Shown: positions 32,128 through 41,535, counted from the stretch's first letter. The stretch: DNA of 64,000 nt from SHZI01 sp040080965 (GCA_040080965.1 JBEBHH010000006.1:1-64000), one strand, 5' to 3'. A program made the numbers and translations. Notes: generated by a model not told the origin, from the letters alone.

Positions 32128-33644
32128 GCGCTCCCGCCCTGCACCGGTGTCGACAGGACGGCCCGCGCCACCGCCACGTCGGAAAACGGCAGGCGCGTCT
32201 GGCCGGCCACCTGCACCGTCTCGTGCCCCTTGCCGGCCACCAGCACGGCGTCACCGGGCCGGGCCAGCCGGATCGCCCGTTCGATCGCCGCCGCGCGATC
32301 CGGCACGACCTGCAGGCGGTCCAGCGACGGCGCACCGGCGAGAATGTCGGCGATGATCTGCTGCGGGTCCTCGCTGCGGGGGTTGTCGTCCGTGACGATC
32401 ACCCGGTCGGCGCAGGCCACTGCAGCCGCGCCCATCGGCGCGCGCTTGCCCCGGTCCCGGTCGCCGCCGCAGCCGAACACGCACCAGACTTCTCCGGTGC
32501 AGTGCTCCCGGACGGCGGCCAGCGCCTTCTGGAGGGCGTCGGGCGTGTGGGCGAAATCCACCAGCACGGCCGGGTGGCCCGGCGCGCCGGTGACCCGCTC
32601 CATGCGGCCGGGCGGCGCAACGCAAGCACCGAGCGCCCCGGCGACCCTGTCCAGCGGCCAGCCGGAACCGAGCAGGATTCCGGCCGCCACCAGCAGGTTC
32701 TCGGCATTGAAGCGGCCCCAGAGCGGGCTCTGCAGCCGCGCCTGCTGCCCGCCGAAGCGGAGGTCCAGCACCAGGCCGTCGGCGGCAAGCGCGCCGAGCG
32801 CGGCACGCAGCGTGTCGCCGCCGGCAGCAGCGTTGTTCGCGCCGGCGAGAGTCACGCCCAGCAGCCGCGTCCCCGCGGGCAGCCGGCCGGCCAGCTCCCG
32901 GCCGAACGGATCGTCCAGGTTGATGACAGCCGTGCCGGCGCCCAGGGCAAACAGGCGGGCCTTCGCCGCGCCGTAGGCCGCCAGGTCCGGGTGGTAGTCC
33001 AGGTGATCCCGCGAGAGGTTGGTGAACGCCACGGTGGCAAAGCGCACGCCGGCGACCCGCTCCTGGTCCAGCGCGTGGGACGAGACCTCCGCGGCCACGT
33101 GCGTGGCGCCCAGGTCGGCCAGTTCGCGCAGTTGCCGGTGAAAACTGATGCAGTCAGGCGTCGTCAGTTCAGCGGCGCGCAACCGCCCGTTCAGGCCGTG
33201 GCCGAGCGTGCCGACATAGCCTGCGCTCCCGCCCAGGCGCGCGATGGCCTGCATGACCAGCCAGGCCGTGGTCGTCTTGCCATTGGTGCCGGTGATGCCC
33301 GTGACGCCGAGCGCCTCGGAGGGCCGGGCAAAGAAGCGGTTGGCCACCTCGCCCAGCTGGTCCCGCAGCCGGGGTATCGCCACGCCGGCCACGCCGGGCG
33401 GCAGTGCCGGTGCAGGCGTGGCCGTGGCGGGCTCCCACGCGACGGCGCCGACGCCCGCCCGCAGCGCGTCGCCGACGAACTCGAGGCCGTGCTGGCGGGT
33501 CCCGCGGCAGGCGATGAACAACCCGTCGCGCACGGCGGTCCGGCTGTCCAGGGTGATGTCGACGACGTCGCGCGCCGGCGCGTCGGTGACGAGGCCCTTG
33601 AACAGTGTTTGCAGATCCATGTCAGTGGTGCTGGCAAGGGTCAT
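32124..33644 (-). CDS. murE: UDP-MurNAc-tripeptide synthetase (meso-DAP adding)
   Basis: Adds the third stem residue. The ATP loop is GITGTNGKTTTAW. The specificity motif DNPR (VTDDNPRSEDP) is the one found in meso-diaminopimelate-adding enzymes, so the peptidoglycan is of the DAP type. 506 aa from ATG 33644, chosen because it overlaps the ftsI stop by 4 nt like its neighbours; an internal ATG at 33620 would also fit the family. Confidence 0.96.
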   Translation of the reverse strand: MTLASTTDMDLQTLFKGLVTDAPARDVVDITLDSRTAVRDGLFIACRGTRQHGLEFVGDALRAGVGAVAWEPATATPAPALPPGVAGVAIPRLRDQLGEVANRFFARPSEALGVTGITGTNGKTTTAWLVMQAIARLGGSAGYVGTLGHGLNGRLRAAELTTPDCISFHRQLRELADLGATHVAAEVSSHALDQERVAGVRFATVAFTNLSRDHLDYHPDLAAYGAAKARLFALGAGTAVINLDDPFGRELAGRLPAGTRLLGVTLAGANNAAAGGDTLRAALGALAADGLVLDLRFGGQQARLQSPLWGRFNAENLLVAAGILLGSGWPLDRVAGALGACVAPPGRMERVTGAPGHPAVLVDFAHTPDALQKALAAVREHCTGEVWCVFGCGGDRDRGKRAPMGAAAVACADRVIVTDDNPRSEDPQQIIADILAGAPSLDRLQVVPDRAAAIERAIRLARPGDAVLVAGKGHETVQVAGQTRLPFSDVAVARAVLSTPVQGGSA

Positions 33645-35374
33645 GGCGCGCTGGAGGCCAGCTTGGTGAGCGGCTTGTCGGCCGCCGGATCGGCGTTGTC
33701 GGGCGGCACGGCGAGGAGACGCAGGGCGCCCGCCGCAACGGCGGAGAACACCGGCGCCGCCACGTCGCCTCCGTAGTAGACGCCGCCCTTCGGCTCGTCC
33801 ACGACCACCACGATGACGAGGCGGGGCGCAGTGGCCGGCACGACACCCGCGAAGACTGCCGTGTGCCGGTCCTCGGCGTAGCCGCCGGCCGCCACCTTGC
33901 GCGCCGTGCCGGTCTTGCCCGCCACCCGGTAGCCCGTGACGGTCGCCTTGATGCCGGTGCCCTCGGCCGTGACCACCTGCTCCAGCATGGCGACCACGTT
34001 GCGCGCGGTCTCGGGGCTGACGACGCGCCGGGCGATGGGCGGCTTGTCCACCCGCACCAGGGAGACCGGCCGGGACAACCCGTCGCCGGCCAGCACCGCA
34101 TAGGCCTGGGCCAGCTGCAGGGGCGTCATCGAGAGTCCGTAGCCGTAGGCCATGGTGGCCTGGCCGATGGGCCGCCAGCCCTGGAAGGGTGGCAGCATGC
34201 CCGCCGACTCGCCGGGATAGCCGCTGGACGTCAGGCGTCCCGCGCCGAACCGGCTCAGCGTGTTCCAGAGCATTTCCTTGTCGAGCTTCATCGAGACCTG
34301 GACGGCGCCGACGTTGCTGGACTTGGCGAGAATCGTCGCCAGGTCCATCACTCCGTAGTTGTGCTTGTCCTCGATGGTCTTGTTGCCGACCCGGACGAAG
34401 CCGGGATTGGTGTCGATGCGGCTGCGCGGGCTGAAGCGGCCGCTCTCGAGCGCCGCCGCCACGATCAGCGGCTTGAACGTGGAGCCCGGCTCCAGGATGT
34501 CGGTGATCGCCCGGTTGCGGAATTTCGCCGGGTTGATCTGGCCGCGGTCGTTGGGGTTGAAGGTGGGCTGGTTGACGTCCGCCAGGATCTCGCCCGTGGC
34601 GACGTCGAGCACGATGGCGGACCCGGAAGCCGCGTTGTGCTTCTGCACGGCCGCCTTCAGCTCCCGGTAAGCCAGGTACTGGATGCGGAGGTCGATGGCG
34701 GCGACCAGGTCCCGGCCCGGGCTGGGCGGCACGATGCTCTCGACGTCCTCGATGACGCGCCCAAGGCGGTCGCGCAGCACCTTCTTCTTCCCCGGCACGC
34801 CGTGCAGCCAGTTGTCGAAGGCCAGCTCGAGGCCTTCCTGGCCCTTGTCGTCGATGTTGGTGAAGCCCAGCAGGTGGCCCGTGACCTCGCCCGCCGGGTA
34901 GTAGCGCCGGTATTCCCGGAGCAGGTGCACGCCGGGCACCTGCATGGCGTCGATGGCGGCGGCAGCGCCCGGATTCATGTGGCGCTTGAGGTAGTAGAAC
35001 TCCTTGCGGACGTTGCGCGTGAGGCGGGCCGTGAGTTCCCCGCTGTCCAGCTTGAGTGCCTTCGCCAGCCCCTTGATGCGGTCGGGCGCGTCGAGCAGCT
35101 GGGGCGGATTGACCCACACGCTGTCGACCGGGGTGCTGACCGCCAGCGGCTCCCCGTTCCGGTCCTTGATGACGCCGCGGGTGGCCGAAAGGATCGCGAC
35201 GCGCAGGTGCCGGGCGGCGGCCTGCTTGTTCAGGAACTCGGTGTTGAAGACCTGCAGGTGCACGGCCCGGGCCACGAGCCCGCCGCCGGCCAGGACGAGC
35301 ACGGCCGCCACGGTCCACAGCCGCCAGACGAAGCTCTGGTAGGCGGGCTTCGCCGACCGCTCGACGGCGCTCAC
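33641..35374 (-). CDS. ftsI: Septal transpeptidase FtsI (PBP3)
   Basis: Class B penicillin-binding protein that cross-links septal peptidoglycan. It has a short cytoplasmic tail, one membrane helix (about 18-40) and a pedestal domain. The transpeptidase has the nucleophile S298 (GSTFKPL), SSN (AKSSNVGAV) and KTG (AGKTGTARK). 577 aa from GTG 35374; this GTG overlaps the ftsL stop as GTGA. The in-frame extension to 35716 crosses ftsL and is not coding. Confidence 0.97.
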   Translation of the reverse strand: MSAVERSAKPAYQSFVWRLWTVAAVLVLAGGGLVARAVHLQVFNTEFLNKQAAARHLRVAILSATRGVIKDRNGEPLAVSTPVDSVWVNPPQLLDAPDRIKGLAKALKLDSGELTARLTRNVRKEFYYLKRHMNPGAAAAIDAMQVPGVHLLREYRRYYPAGEVTGHLLGFTNIDDKGQEGLELAFDNWLHGVPGKKKVLRDRLGRVIEDVESIVPPSPGRDLVAAIDLRIQYLAYRELKAAVQKHNAASGSAIVLDVATGEILADVNQPTFNPNDRGQINPAKFRNRAITDILEPGSTFKPLIVAAALESGRFSPRSRIDTNPGFVRVGNKTIEDKHNYGVMDLATILAKSSNVGAVQVSMKLDKEMLWNTLSRFGAGRLTSSGYPGESAGMLPPFQGWRPIGQATMAYGYGLSMTPLQLAQAYAVLAGDGLSRPVSLVRVDKPPIARRVVSPETARNVVAMLEQVVTAEGTGIKATVTGYRVAGKTGTARKVAAGGYAEDRHTAVFAGVVPATAPRLVIVVVVDEPKGGVYYGGDVAAPVFSAVAAGALRLLAVPPDNADPAADKPLTKLASSAP

Positions 35375-35649
35375 CGGGCCACCAGCTTCACGTCGTCGCC
35401 GGTGGGCGTCCGCATGTCGAGACGCTCCCGGGCAAGGCTCTCGACGCGGGCGTGGTTGGCCTGGGTGCTCTGCTCGATCTGCAGCCGGCCCCAGTCCATC
35501 TCCAGCCGGTCGCGCTCGGCCACCAGCGTCTGCAGTTCCACGAAGAGCTTGCGGGACTTGTGCTTGGCATAGACGCCCGCCAGCGCCGACACGAGCACCG
35601 CGAAGGCCAGGCCGGCGAAGATCGCCCGCGAGCGCTGGGCAGGCGTCAT
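35371..35649 (-). CDS. ftsL: Cell division protein FtsL
   Basis: Small bitopic divisome protein, 92 aa. It has a short N-terminal tail, a membrane helix (about 9-27) and a periplasmic coiled coil (LFVELQTLVAERDRLEMDW). The sequence is poorly conserved, but position between rsmH and ftsI, size and topology identify it. It overlaps both neighbours by 4 nt. Confidence 0.93.
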   Translation of the reverse strand: MTPAQRSRAIFAGLAFAVLVSALAGVYAKHKSRKLFVELQTLVAERDRLEMDWGRLQIEQSTQANHARVESLARERLDMRTPTGDDVKLVAR

Positions 35650-36572
35650 CGCTGCTTCTCCGCGGCCCGGAGCACCGCGCTGCGGGAGCGCGGGTTGGCC
35701 AGAATCTCGGCATCACTGGCGCGCACCGCGCGGGTGGTGAGCAGCTCCAGGTCCGGCAACGCGGAATCGGGCACCACGGGCAGCGCCCGCAGCGCCGGAT
35801 CGATCCGCGAGTGGTCGCGGAGGAAGCGCTTCACGATGCGGTCCTCCAGCGAATGGAAGCTGATGACGACGAGCCGGCCGCCCACGGCGAGGGACGCCCG
35901 CGCGGCGGCGAGGGCCGCCTCGATCTCGTCGAGCTCGCGATTGATGTGGATGCGGATGGCCTGGAAGCTGCGGGTGGCGGGGTGCCGGCCGGGCTCGCCG
36001 CGGACGACGCCCGCGATGATGCCGGCGAGCTGGGTCGTGGTGCGGATGGGCTCGGCAGTCCTGGCCGTGACGATGGCGCGGGCGATGCGGCGGGACGCCC
36101 GCTCCTCGCCGAAGCGGTAGATGACGCCGGCAAGCTCCTCCTCGTCCGCCGCATTGAGCCAGTCGGCGGCGGAGACGCCGCTGCCGGGATCCATGCGCAT
36201 GTCGAGGGGCCCTTCAACGCGGAACGCGAAGCCCCGGGCCGGGTCCTCGAGCTGGGGGGACGAGACGCCGATGTCGAGCAGGATGCCGTCCACGCGGCCC
36301 GTGACACCCGCGTCGGCGAGCACGGCACCGAGCGCCGAATAGGCGCTGTGGACGATGCGGAAGCGCGGGTCTTCCGCCTGCAGGGCGACAGCGACTGCCA
36401 CGGCGTCGGGATCCCGGTCGAGGGCGAGCAGCCGGCCCTCCGGGCCCAGCTGTTCGAGAATGGCGCGCGAGTGTCCCCCGCGCCCGAAAGTCCCATCGAC
36501 ATAGAAGCCGTCGGGCCGAATGGCCAGAAATTGCAGCACCTCGTCCTTGAGGACAGGTACATGTAGAACCAC
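35646..36572 (-). CDS. rsmH: 16S rRNA m4C1402 methyltransferase RsmH
   Basis: SAM-dependent methyltransferase (formerly MraW) modifying C1402 of 16S rRNA. It begins HVPVLKDEVLQFLAI and has the SAM motif YVDGTFGRGGHS near residue 25, then the family segment DGILLDIGVSSPQLEDPARG. 308 aa. The start is GTG (36572), 63 nt after mraZ. RsmI, whose gene lies at 55.4 kb, modifies the same nucleotide. Confidence 0.97.
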   Translation of the reverse strand: MVLHVPVLKDEVLQFLAIRPDGFYVDGTFGRGGHSRAILEQLGPEGRLLALDRDPDAVAVAVALQAEDPRFRIVHSAYSALGAVLADAGVTGRVDGILLDIGVSSPQLEDPARGFAFRVEGPLDMRMDPGSGVSAADWLNAADEEELAGVIYRFGEERASRRIARAIVTARTAEPIRTTTQLAGIIAGVVRGEPGRHPATRSFQAIRIHINRELDEIEAALAAARASLAVGGRLVVISFHSLEDRIVKRFLRDHSRIDPALRALPVVPDSALPDLELLTTRAVRASDAEILANPRSRSAVLRAAEKQR

Positions 36573-36635
36573 CCCAACACCCCGCGCCTTTCATGGAGGA
36601 CGCGTTTGTTTACGTTCTCGGCGTCGTGCCTCGCC

Positions 36636-37091
36636 CTAGAGCGACAGCGATTCGAGTTCGGCCGGCAACCCCAGTCCGTTGCCGCCCTCGCCGTTCAGCC
36701 AGCTGTCACGGCGCTCATTCCAGCGCTGCTCCGCCCACAGCTCGAACTTGTTGCCCTGCCCGATCAACATCACGTCACGTTCGAGAGCCGCGAAGTCGCG
36801 CAGCTCCCGTGGAATCAGCACGCGCCCGCTGCCGTCCAGCTCCAGTTCGCTGGCATAGCCCACCATCAGTCTCTGGAGGCGCCGGGTGCTCTGGTTGAAA
36901 CTCGAAAGGCGCATCAACTTGCGCTCTATCTCTTCCCAGTCGGGCAGCGGGTACAGGAGCAGGCAGTGGTCCTGGTCGACCGTGCAGATCAGCTGGCCGC
37001 TGCAGCGGCTGGCGAGCCGGTCCCGGTAACGCGCGGGAATGGCGAGCCGCCCCTTGGCGTCCAGGGTGATCTGGGTTGCCCCCCGAAACAT
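36636..37091 (-). CDS. mraZ: dcw transcriptional regulator MraZ
   Basis: AbrB-fold DNA-binding protein at the head of the dcw cluster, 151 aa. It has two tandem SpoVT/AbrB-like repeats, each with a DxxGR core: LDAKGRLAIPARYRDRL near the N-terminus and LDGSGRVLIPRELRDFA in the middle. MraZ represses its own operon by binding TGGGN-type repeats, and such repeats sit directly upstream (37111-37135). Confidence 0.97.
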   Translation of the reverse strand: MFRGATQITLDAKGRLAIPARYRDRLASRCSGQLICTVDQDHCLLLYPLPDWEEIERKLMRLSSFNQSTRRLQRLMVGYASELELDGSGRVLIPRELRDFAALERDVMLIGQGNKFELWAEQRWNERRDSWLNGEGGNGLGLPAELESLSL

Positions 37092-37110
37092 GGTTTTTGG
37101 GGCCTTTCAG

Positions 37111-37135
37111 CCCACGTTCTCCCACTACGCGCCAC
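37111..37135 (-). promoter_or_regulatory. MraZ-box operator, three repeats
   Basis: On the minus strand GTGGC, GTGGG and GTGGG occur at an exact 10-bp period (37131-37135, 37121-37125, 37111-37115), between the -10 box and the mraZ ATG. This matches the known MraZ target architecture in other bacteria. Confidence 0.85.
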
Positions 37136-37143
37136 TTCGCGAC

Positions 37144-37172
37144 ACTATAGGTTTCACCTGTTCGAGCGTCAA
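37144..37172 (-). promoter_or_regulatory. Main dcw promoter (Pmra)
   Basis: -35 TTGACG (37167-37172) and -10 TATAGT (37144-37149) with a 17-bp spacer, the strongest sigma-70 promoter visible in the window. Transcription would start about 45 nt before mraZ and run through the MraZ boxes. The rest of the 315-bp gap to dinB (37173-37406) shows no LexA-type box or other clear feature. Confidence 0.85.
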
Positions 37173-37406
37173 CAAACCCGCTGAAAGAAAGTTGCGGCGG
37201 CAGATGCCGGAAATTCCCCGGCGCCGCGCAGGCGTCCTGGCGGACGGGAACGCCGGGGACAAATCATCGGCTTAGGGCGGCTTTCTCGGGCCAGTGTGCA
37301 ATGCACCTGAAGGGCGGGCCCGGCAAGACAACGGGGCGCCCGGGATGGTGTCGCGGAGAATCCGCGCAAAACCCACTGACCGGCGCGCCTTGGGTATCGT
37401 GCCGGC

Positions 37407-38507
37407 ATGCCGGAACCCCAGCGCCGCATCATTCACCTGGACATGGACGCCTTCTACGCGTCGGTGGAACAGCGGGACGATCCCAGGCTCCGCGGCAGGC
37501 CGGTCGCCGTGGGCGGACCGCCGGAGTCCCGGGGCGTGGTGGCGGCCGCCAGCTACGAGGCCCGGGCGTCCGGCGTGCGCTCGGCGATGCCCATGGCCCG
37601 GGCCCTGCGCCAGTGCCCCGACCTGGTCGTGGTGCGGCCGGACTTCCAGCGCTACCGGGAAGCGTCCCGGCGGGTCATGGAAATCCTGCGCTCCGCGACG
37701 CATTTGGTAGAGCCCCTCTCCCTGGACGAGGCCTATCTGGATGTCACCGACAACCTCTGGGGCCAGCCCATCGCCACGGAAGTGGCCAGGGAACTGAAGC
37801 GCCGGATCCGGGAAGACCTGTCCCTGACCGCCTCGGCCGGGGTCGCCCCCAACAAGTTCCTGGCCAAGATCGCCTCCGGGTGGCAGAAGCCGGATGGCCT
37901 AACCGTCGTCTCGCCCGGTCGGGTCGAGGCCTTCCTGCAGAAACTGCCCGTCGAGGCCCTGTGGGGCGTGGGTCCCGTCACGGCGAAGAAGCTCCGGGGC
38001 ATCGGCATCCGGCGCCTCGTCGACGTGCGCGACGCGGACCCGGTGCTGCTGGCCGGGACCGTGGGCAGCCTGGCCGGCTGGCTGCAGCGCCTGGCCCGGG
38101 GCGACGACCCCCGGGAGGTGACACCGGACCGGCCCTGGAAATCCATCTCGGCGGAAACGACCTACGCCGAGGACCTGCGGGATCCGGCCACGATCCAGGC
38201 TGAGGTCCTGCGCCTCGCCGGGCGGGTGGCGGCGTCCCTGCAGGGGAAGGACCTGAGGGCCCGAACGGTCACCATCAAGGTCCGCTACGACGACTTTGCC
38301 ACCGTCGGCCGCAGCCACACCAACGACAGCCCCACCTGCGACCCGGCCGAAATCGGCCAGCGCGCCGTCCTGCTCCTCGGCAGGACGGACGCAGGAGCCC
38401 GGCCAGTGCGGTTGCTGGGTGTGGGCACCCAGGGGCTGGCGGAAAACGGGACTGCGGCGCCGGCCAGTGGCTGGCTGGCGCTCGGATTCCCGGCGGACGG
38501 CAGCTGA
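37407..38507 (+). CDS. dinB: DNA polymerase IV
   Basis: Y-family translesion polymerase, 366 aa. The catalytic carboxylates are in LDMDAFYASVE (N-terminus) and LDEAYLDVT (about residue 105). Helix-hairpin-helix segments (LWGVGPVTAKKLRGIGI) and the little-finger domain (KSISAETTYAEDL) follow in the expected order. It is divergent from mraZ. I see no LexA box upstream, so SOS control is not supported by the sequence. Confidence 0.96.
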   Translation: MPEPQRRIIHLDMDAFYASVEQRDDPRLRGRPVAVGGPPESRGVVAAASYEARASGVRSAMPMARALRQCPDLVVVRPDFQRYREASRRVMEILRSATHLVEPLSLDEAYLDVTDNLWGQPIATEVARELKRRIREDLSLTASAGVAPNKFLAKIASGWQKPDGLTVVSPGRVEAFLQKLPVEALWGVGPVTAKKLRGIGIRRLVDVRDADPVLLAGTVGSLAGWLQRLARGDDPREVTPDRPWKSISAETTYAEDLRDPATIQAEVLRLAGRVAASLQGKDLRARTVTIKVRYDDFATVGRSHTNDSPTCDPAEIGQRAVLLLGRTDAGARPVRLLGVGTQGLAENGTAAPASGWLALGFPADGS

Positions 38508-38533
38508 CAGCCGCCGCCCGCCGGGCCCGGCCA

Positions 38534-38971
38534 TTACTTCAGGATGAGCTCCCGGACCAGTTCGCTGCCCAGCACCTCGCGCAGGGACTCCCGGTCCATC
38601 GCCGCCTGGTTCTGGGCGGGCATCGAGCCCACGGTTTTCACCGACTGGGCCTCGAACTCCTCGGTCCGGTCCAGGGCTGCCATGTTGGCGTAGGTGATCG
38701 TCAGCAGGAGGTCCGGATCCTGTGGCGAGCGGGGGGTGGCGGAGTAGATCGCGTAGTCGACGATAAGTCCGGCCTTCTTGTTGGCTTCCATCAGCGTCCT
38801 GTAGGTGGTCGACAGGAACTTCATGTAGTCATCGAACCGGCCCGGCTTCGTCCGTATGTAGCTCACTTCGATGACCGGTCCATCCTTGAAGACCTTGCCG
38901 TCGTCGGCGACCGCGGTCGCCGCCATCCCCGAGAGCGCCAGGCAGGCCAGCAGGCTGCTTAGAATTTTCAT
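38534..38971 (-). CDS. Secreted protein of unknown function
   Basis: A 145-aa protein with a clean Sec signal peptide (cleavage after about residue 22, ATAVADDGK). The mature part contains VIEVSYIRTKPGRFDDYMKFL, which by eye resembles the strand-helix start of a dimeric alpha/beta-barrel, and no cysteine. I do not recognise a family with confidence. It is convergent with dinB and divergent from the acylase gene; the intergenic region holds a 16-bp-spaced direct repeat. Confidence 0.75.
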   Translation of the reverse strand: MKILSSLLACLALSGMAATAVADDGKVFKDGPVIEVSYIRTKPGRFDDYMKFLSTTYRTLMEANKKAGLIVDYAIYSATPRSPQDPDLLLTITYANMAALDRTEEFEAQSVKTVGSMPAQNQAAMDRESLREVLGSELVRELILK

Positions 38972-39041
38972 TGCCCCTTCTCCCCTTTGTTGTTGCCGAC
39001 GGACGTCGGTCCGGGGACGCTACGCCGGGTTACCGGGCGAG

Positions 39042-39071
39042 TCAAAACGGCTACGATTCAAAACGGTTACG
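39042..39071. repeat. Direct repeat between two divergent genes
   Basis: TCAAAACGGCTACG (39042-39055) recurs as TCAAAACGGTTACG (39058-39071), 13 of 14 bases identical at a 16-bp period. It lies 36-66 nt upstream of the acylase start, so it could be an operator or a simple duplication. Confidence 0.6.
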
Positions 39072-39107
39072 CTGGGGCCTGCAGCCCATCCCGGCGAGAG
39101 AAGCCCG

Positions 39108-41504
39108 ATGCAACGACTGCTGATTGGCGGCCTCTGGCTGGTGGCGCTCGCCATTGTCGCCACCGTCGTCTACACCCGCGTCGTCGACCGCTACCAGCGG
39201 GACGGCACGCTCCAGCTGGCGATCCTCTCGGCCCCCGTGCGGGTGGTCCGGGACGAGCAGGGCATTCCCTACATCCACGCGGCGTCGATCGAGGACGCCA
39301 TCCGCGCCCAGGGCTGGGTCACCGCCCAGGACCGGGGATTCCAGCTGGAGTTCGAGCGCTACCTGTCCAGCGGCCGGCTGGCGGAGCTCGTGGGCGAGTC
39401 GGCGCTGCAGGCCGATATCGAACTGCGCCTCGCCGGAATTGCCCGGCACGGCCGGCGCCAGGCGGAAATTCTGGCGCCCGCCGACCGGCACTTCTACGAG
39501 CTCTACCTGGAAGGCATCAACGCGTACGTCGCGAACCAGGGCCACGAGCAGCCGTTCGGCTTCGGGCTGCTCGGCATCGCGCCCCAGCCCTGGACGCTGG
39601 CCGACGTGATGACGCTCCAGCTCTTCCTGAACTGGCAGAGCGCCGTGAACCTGCAGGCCGAGCTCGTCGCCCAGGAACTCGGCGACCGGCTCGGCCCTGA
39701 CCGGGCGGCCGCCCTGGCCCAGGTCACGATCAATCCGGATGACGGCGGCACGGCCGGGGTCGGCCCGCGGCCGGCGGTCGCGCCAGCCCCGGCGACGGCG
39801 CTCAACCTGCGCGCGGACGCCGGCTGGTTCACCACGGGACAGAAGGCGCTTGAACTCGGCAGCAACCAGTGGGTCATGAGCGGCAGCCGGTCCGCGAGCG
39901 GGGCGCCGGTGCTCGTCAACGATCCGCACCTGGATGCCCGCACCCTGCCCGGCATCTGGCACCCCGTGGGCCTCATCACGCCCGGGTTCCGCGCCGTGGG
40001 CGCCGCGGGGCCTGGCATACCGGGCATCGCGGTGGGCAGGACCAGTCACGTGGCCTTCGGGGTGACCAACGCCTACGCCGACGTGGTCGACCTCTTCATC
40101 GAGACGGAGGACCCGGACACCCCGGGCCACTACCTGGAGGGTGACCGGTCGTACCCCTTCGAGGTGATCGGGGAGACAGTGCGGGTCCGGAAGCGCCCGG
40201 GCAGCAGCGAGTTCCGCGAGGTGCCATTGCGTATCCGCCTGACCCACAGGGGCCCCGTCATCTCGGATCACGGCATGGGCGTCGCGGCAGGCAAGCTCCT
40301 CTCCATGCGCTGGTCCGCAACCGAGGCCATGCAGGCCGACATCGGCGCCTGGTCCCTGTTCACGGCGCGGGACGTGGACGCGGCCCGGCGGGCGATCGGC
40401 CAGAGCACGGCGCCCTACAACTACGTCATCGCCGACACGGCGGGGAACATCGGCCACGTCACGGGCGGCCGGGTGCCGGTGCGCCGGCGCGGCGACGGCT
40501 CCCGGCCGGTGCCCGTGACGGACGGCACGGACGCCTGGGAAGGCTTCGTGCCGTGGGCGGCGATGCCCGGGCAGGTGAACCCGGCGCGCGGCTGGGTCGG
40601 CAACGCCAATCACCGCACGGTGACCCGCGACTTCCCGACGCCGTACTCCACCTACTTCGCCGCTTCCTGGCGCTACCGGCGCATGCTGGAGCTGCTGGAG
40701 AGCAAGGCGACGTTCACGCCGGAGGACCACTGGGCCTTCATGCGGGACACGAAGAACATGATGGCGGCGCGCATCGCGCCGCTGATGAGCGAGGCGTTGG
40801 CGGTTCACCCCGACACCCGGGTGGCGGGCGAACTGCTGGCCGCCTGGGACCACTCGGACGAGCCCGGCGCGGCGGCGCCGGCCATCTTCCAGTCGGTCTA
40901 CCGGCACTTCGCCCGGCGTGTGTTCGAGGACGACCTTGGCCCGGAACTGGCGGCCCGTTACCTGGGCAGCTACTACCTGTGGCACGAGCGCCTGGCACTG
41001 CTGCTGGACGAACCGGACAGCGACTGGTTCGATGACCAGCGGACTCCCGGCCGCGAGAGCCGCGATGACCTCTTCCACCTGGCCGCGCTCGACACCCTGG
41101 CGGAACTGCAGCCCGTGCTGGGCGACGACGTCCGCCGCTGGGAATGGGGCAAGGTCCACACCGTGACCTTCTTCAGCCCGCTGGTTCCCGGCGCCACGGC
41201 CGCGGGCATCCTCGGCGGCGGGGTCCATCCCAAGGAGGGCTCGGGAGAGACCCTGAATCGCGCGACCTTCAGGTTCGACAAGCCCTACGCCGCCACCAGC
41301 ATCGCCTCGCTGCGCATGGTCGCGGACCTGGGCGATCCAGACAAGGTCATGGCGGTGCTGACCGGCGGCGCCAGCGGCCGGCAGTTCGACCCGCACCTGA
41401 AGGACCAGACGGCCGCCTGGCTGAATGGCGAGCCCCGCTACTGGTGGTTCAGCGACAGGGCCATCACCGGGCACCGGGCGAGCGAGCTGACCCTGACGCC
41501 CTGA
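39108..41504 (+). CDS. Penicillin-acylase-family N-terminal nucleophile hydrolase
   Basis: A 798-aa Ntn hydrolase (S45 family) made as one chain and cut into alpha and beta subunits. It has an N-terminal membrane or signal segment (about 3-23), then VRVVRDEQGIPYIHAAS, typical of the alpha subunit. The predicted autocatalytic site is G251/S252 in LGSNQWVMSG, with S252 as nucleophile. Members hydrolyse amides such as beta-lactam side chains or acyl-homoserine lactones. The substrate here cannot be read from sequence. It is followed 31 nt later by an M14 peptidase on the same strand. Confidence 0.88.
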   Translation: MQRLLIGGLWLVALAIVATVVYTRVVDRYQRDGTLQLAILSAPVRVVRDEQGIPYIHAASIEDAIRAQGWVTAQDRGFQLEFERYLSSGRLAELVGESALQADIELRLAGIARHGRRQAEILAPADRHFYELYLEGINAYVANQGHEQPFGFGLLGIAPQPWTLADVMTLQLFLNWQSAVNLQAELVAQELGDRLGPDRAAALAQVTINPDDGGTAGVGPRPAVAPAPATALNLRADAGWFTTGQKALELGSNQWVMSGSRSASGAPVLVNDPHLDARTLPGIWHPVGLITPGFRAVGAAGPGIPGIAVGRTSHVAFGVTNAYADVVDLFIETEDPDTPGHYLEGDRSYPFEVIGETVRVRKRPGSSEFREVPLRIRLTHRGPVISDHGMGVAAGKLLSMRWSATEAMQADIGAWSLFTARDVDAARRAIGQSTAPYNYVIADTAGNIGHVTGGRVPVRRRGDGSRPVPVTDGTDAWEGFVPWAAMPGQVNPARGWVGNANHRTVTRDFPTPYSTYFAASWRYRRMLELLESKATFTPEDHWAFMRDTKNMMAARIAPLMSEALAVHPDTRVAGELLAAWDHSDEPGAAAPAIFQSVYRHFARRVFEDDLGPELAARYLGSYYLWHERLALLLDEPDSDWFDDQRTPGRESRDDLFHLAALDTLAELQPVLGDDVRRWEWGKVHTVTFFSPLVPGATAAGILGGGVHPKEGSGETLNRATFRFDKPYAATSIASLRMVADLGDPDKVMAVLTGGASGRQFDPHLKDQTAAWLNGEPRYWWFSDRAITGHRASELTLTP

Positions 41505-41535
41505 CCCACCGGACCTTGCTGGTATTGTTCAGCCC

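Noticed and set aside
37173..37406. LexA box or small gene upstream of dinB
   Set aside because: No CTG-N10-CAG operator and no small frame with a ribosome-binding site and plausible protein.
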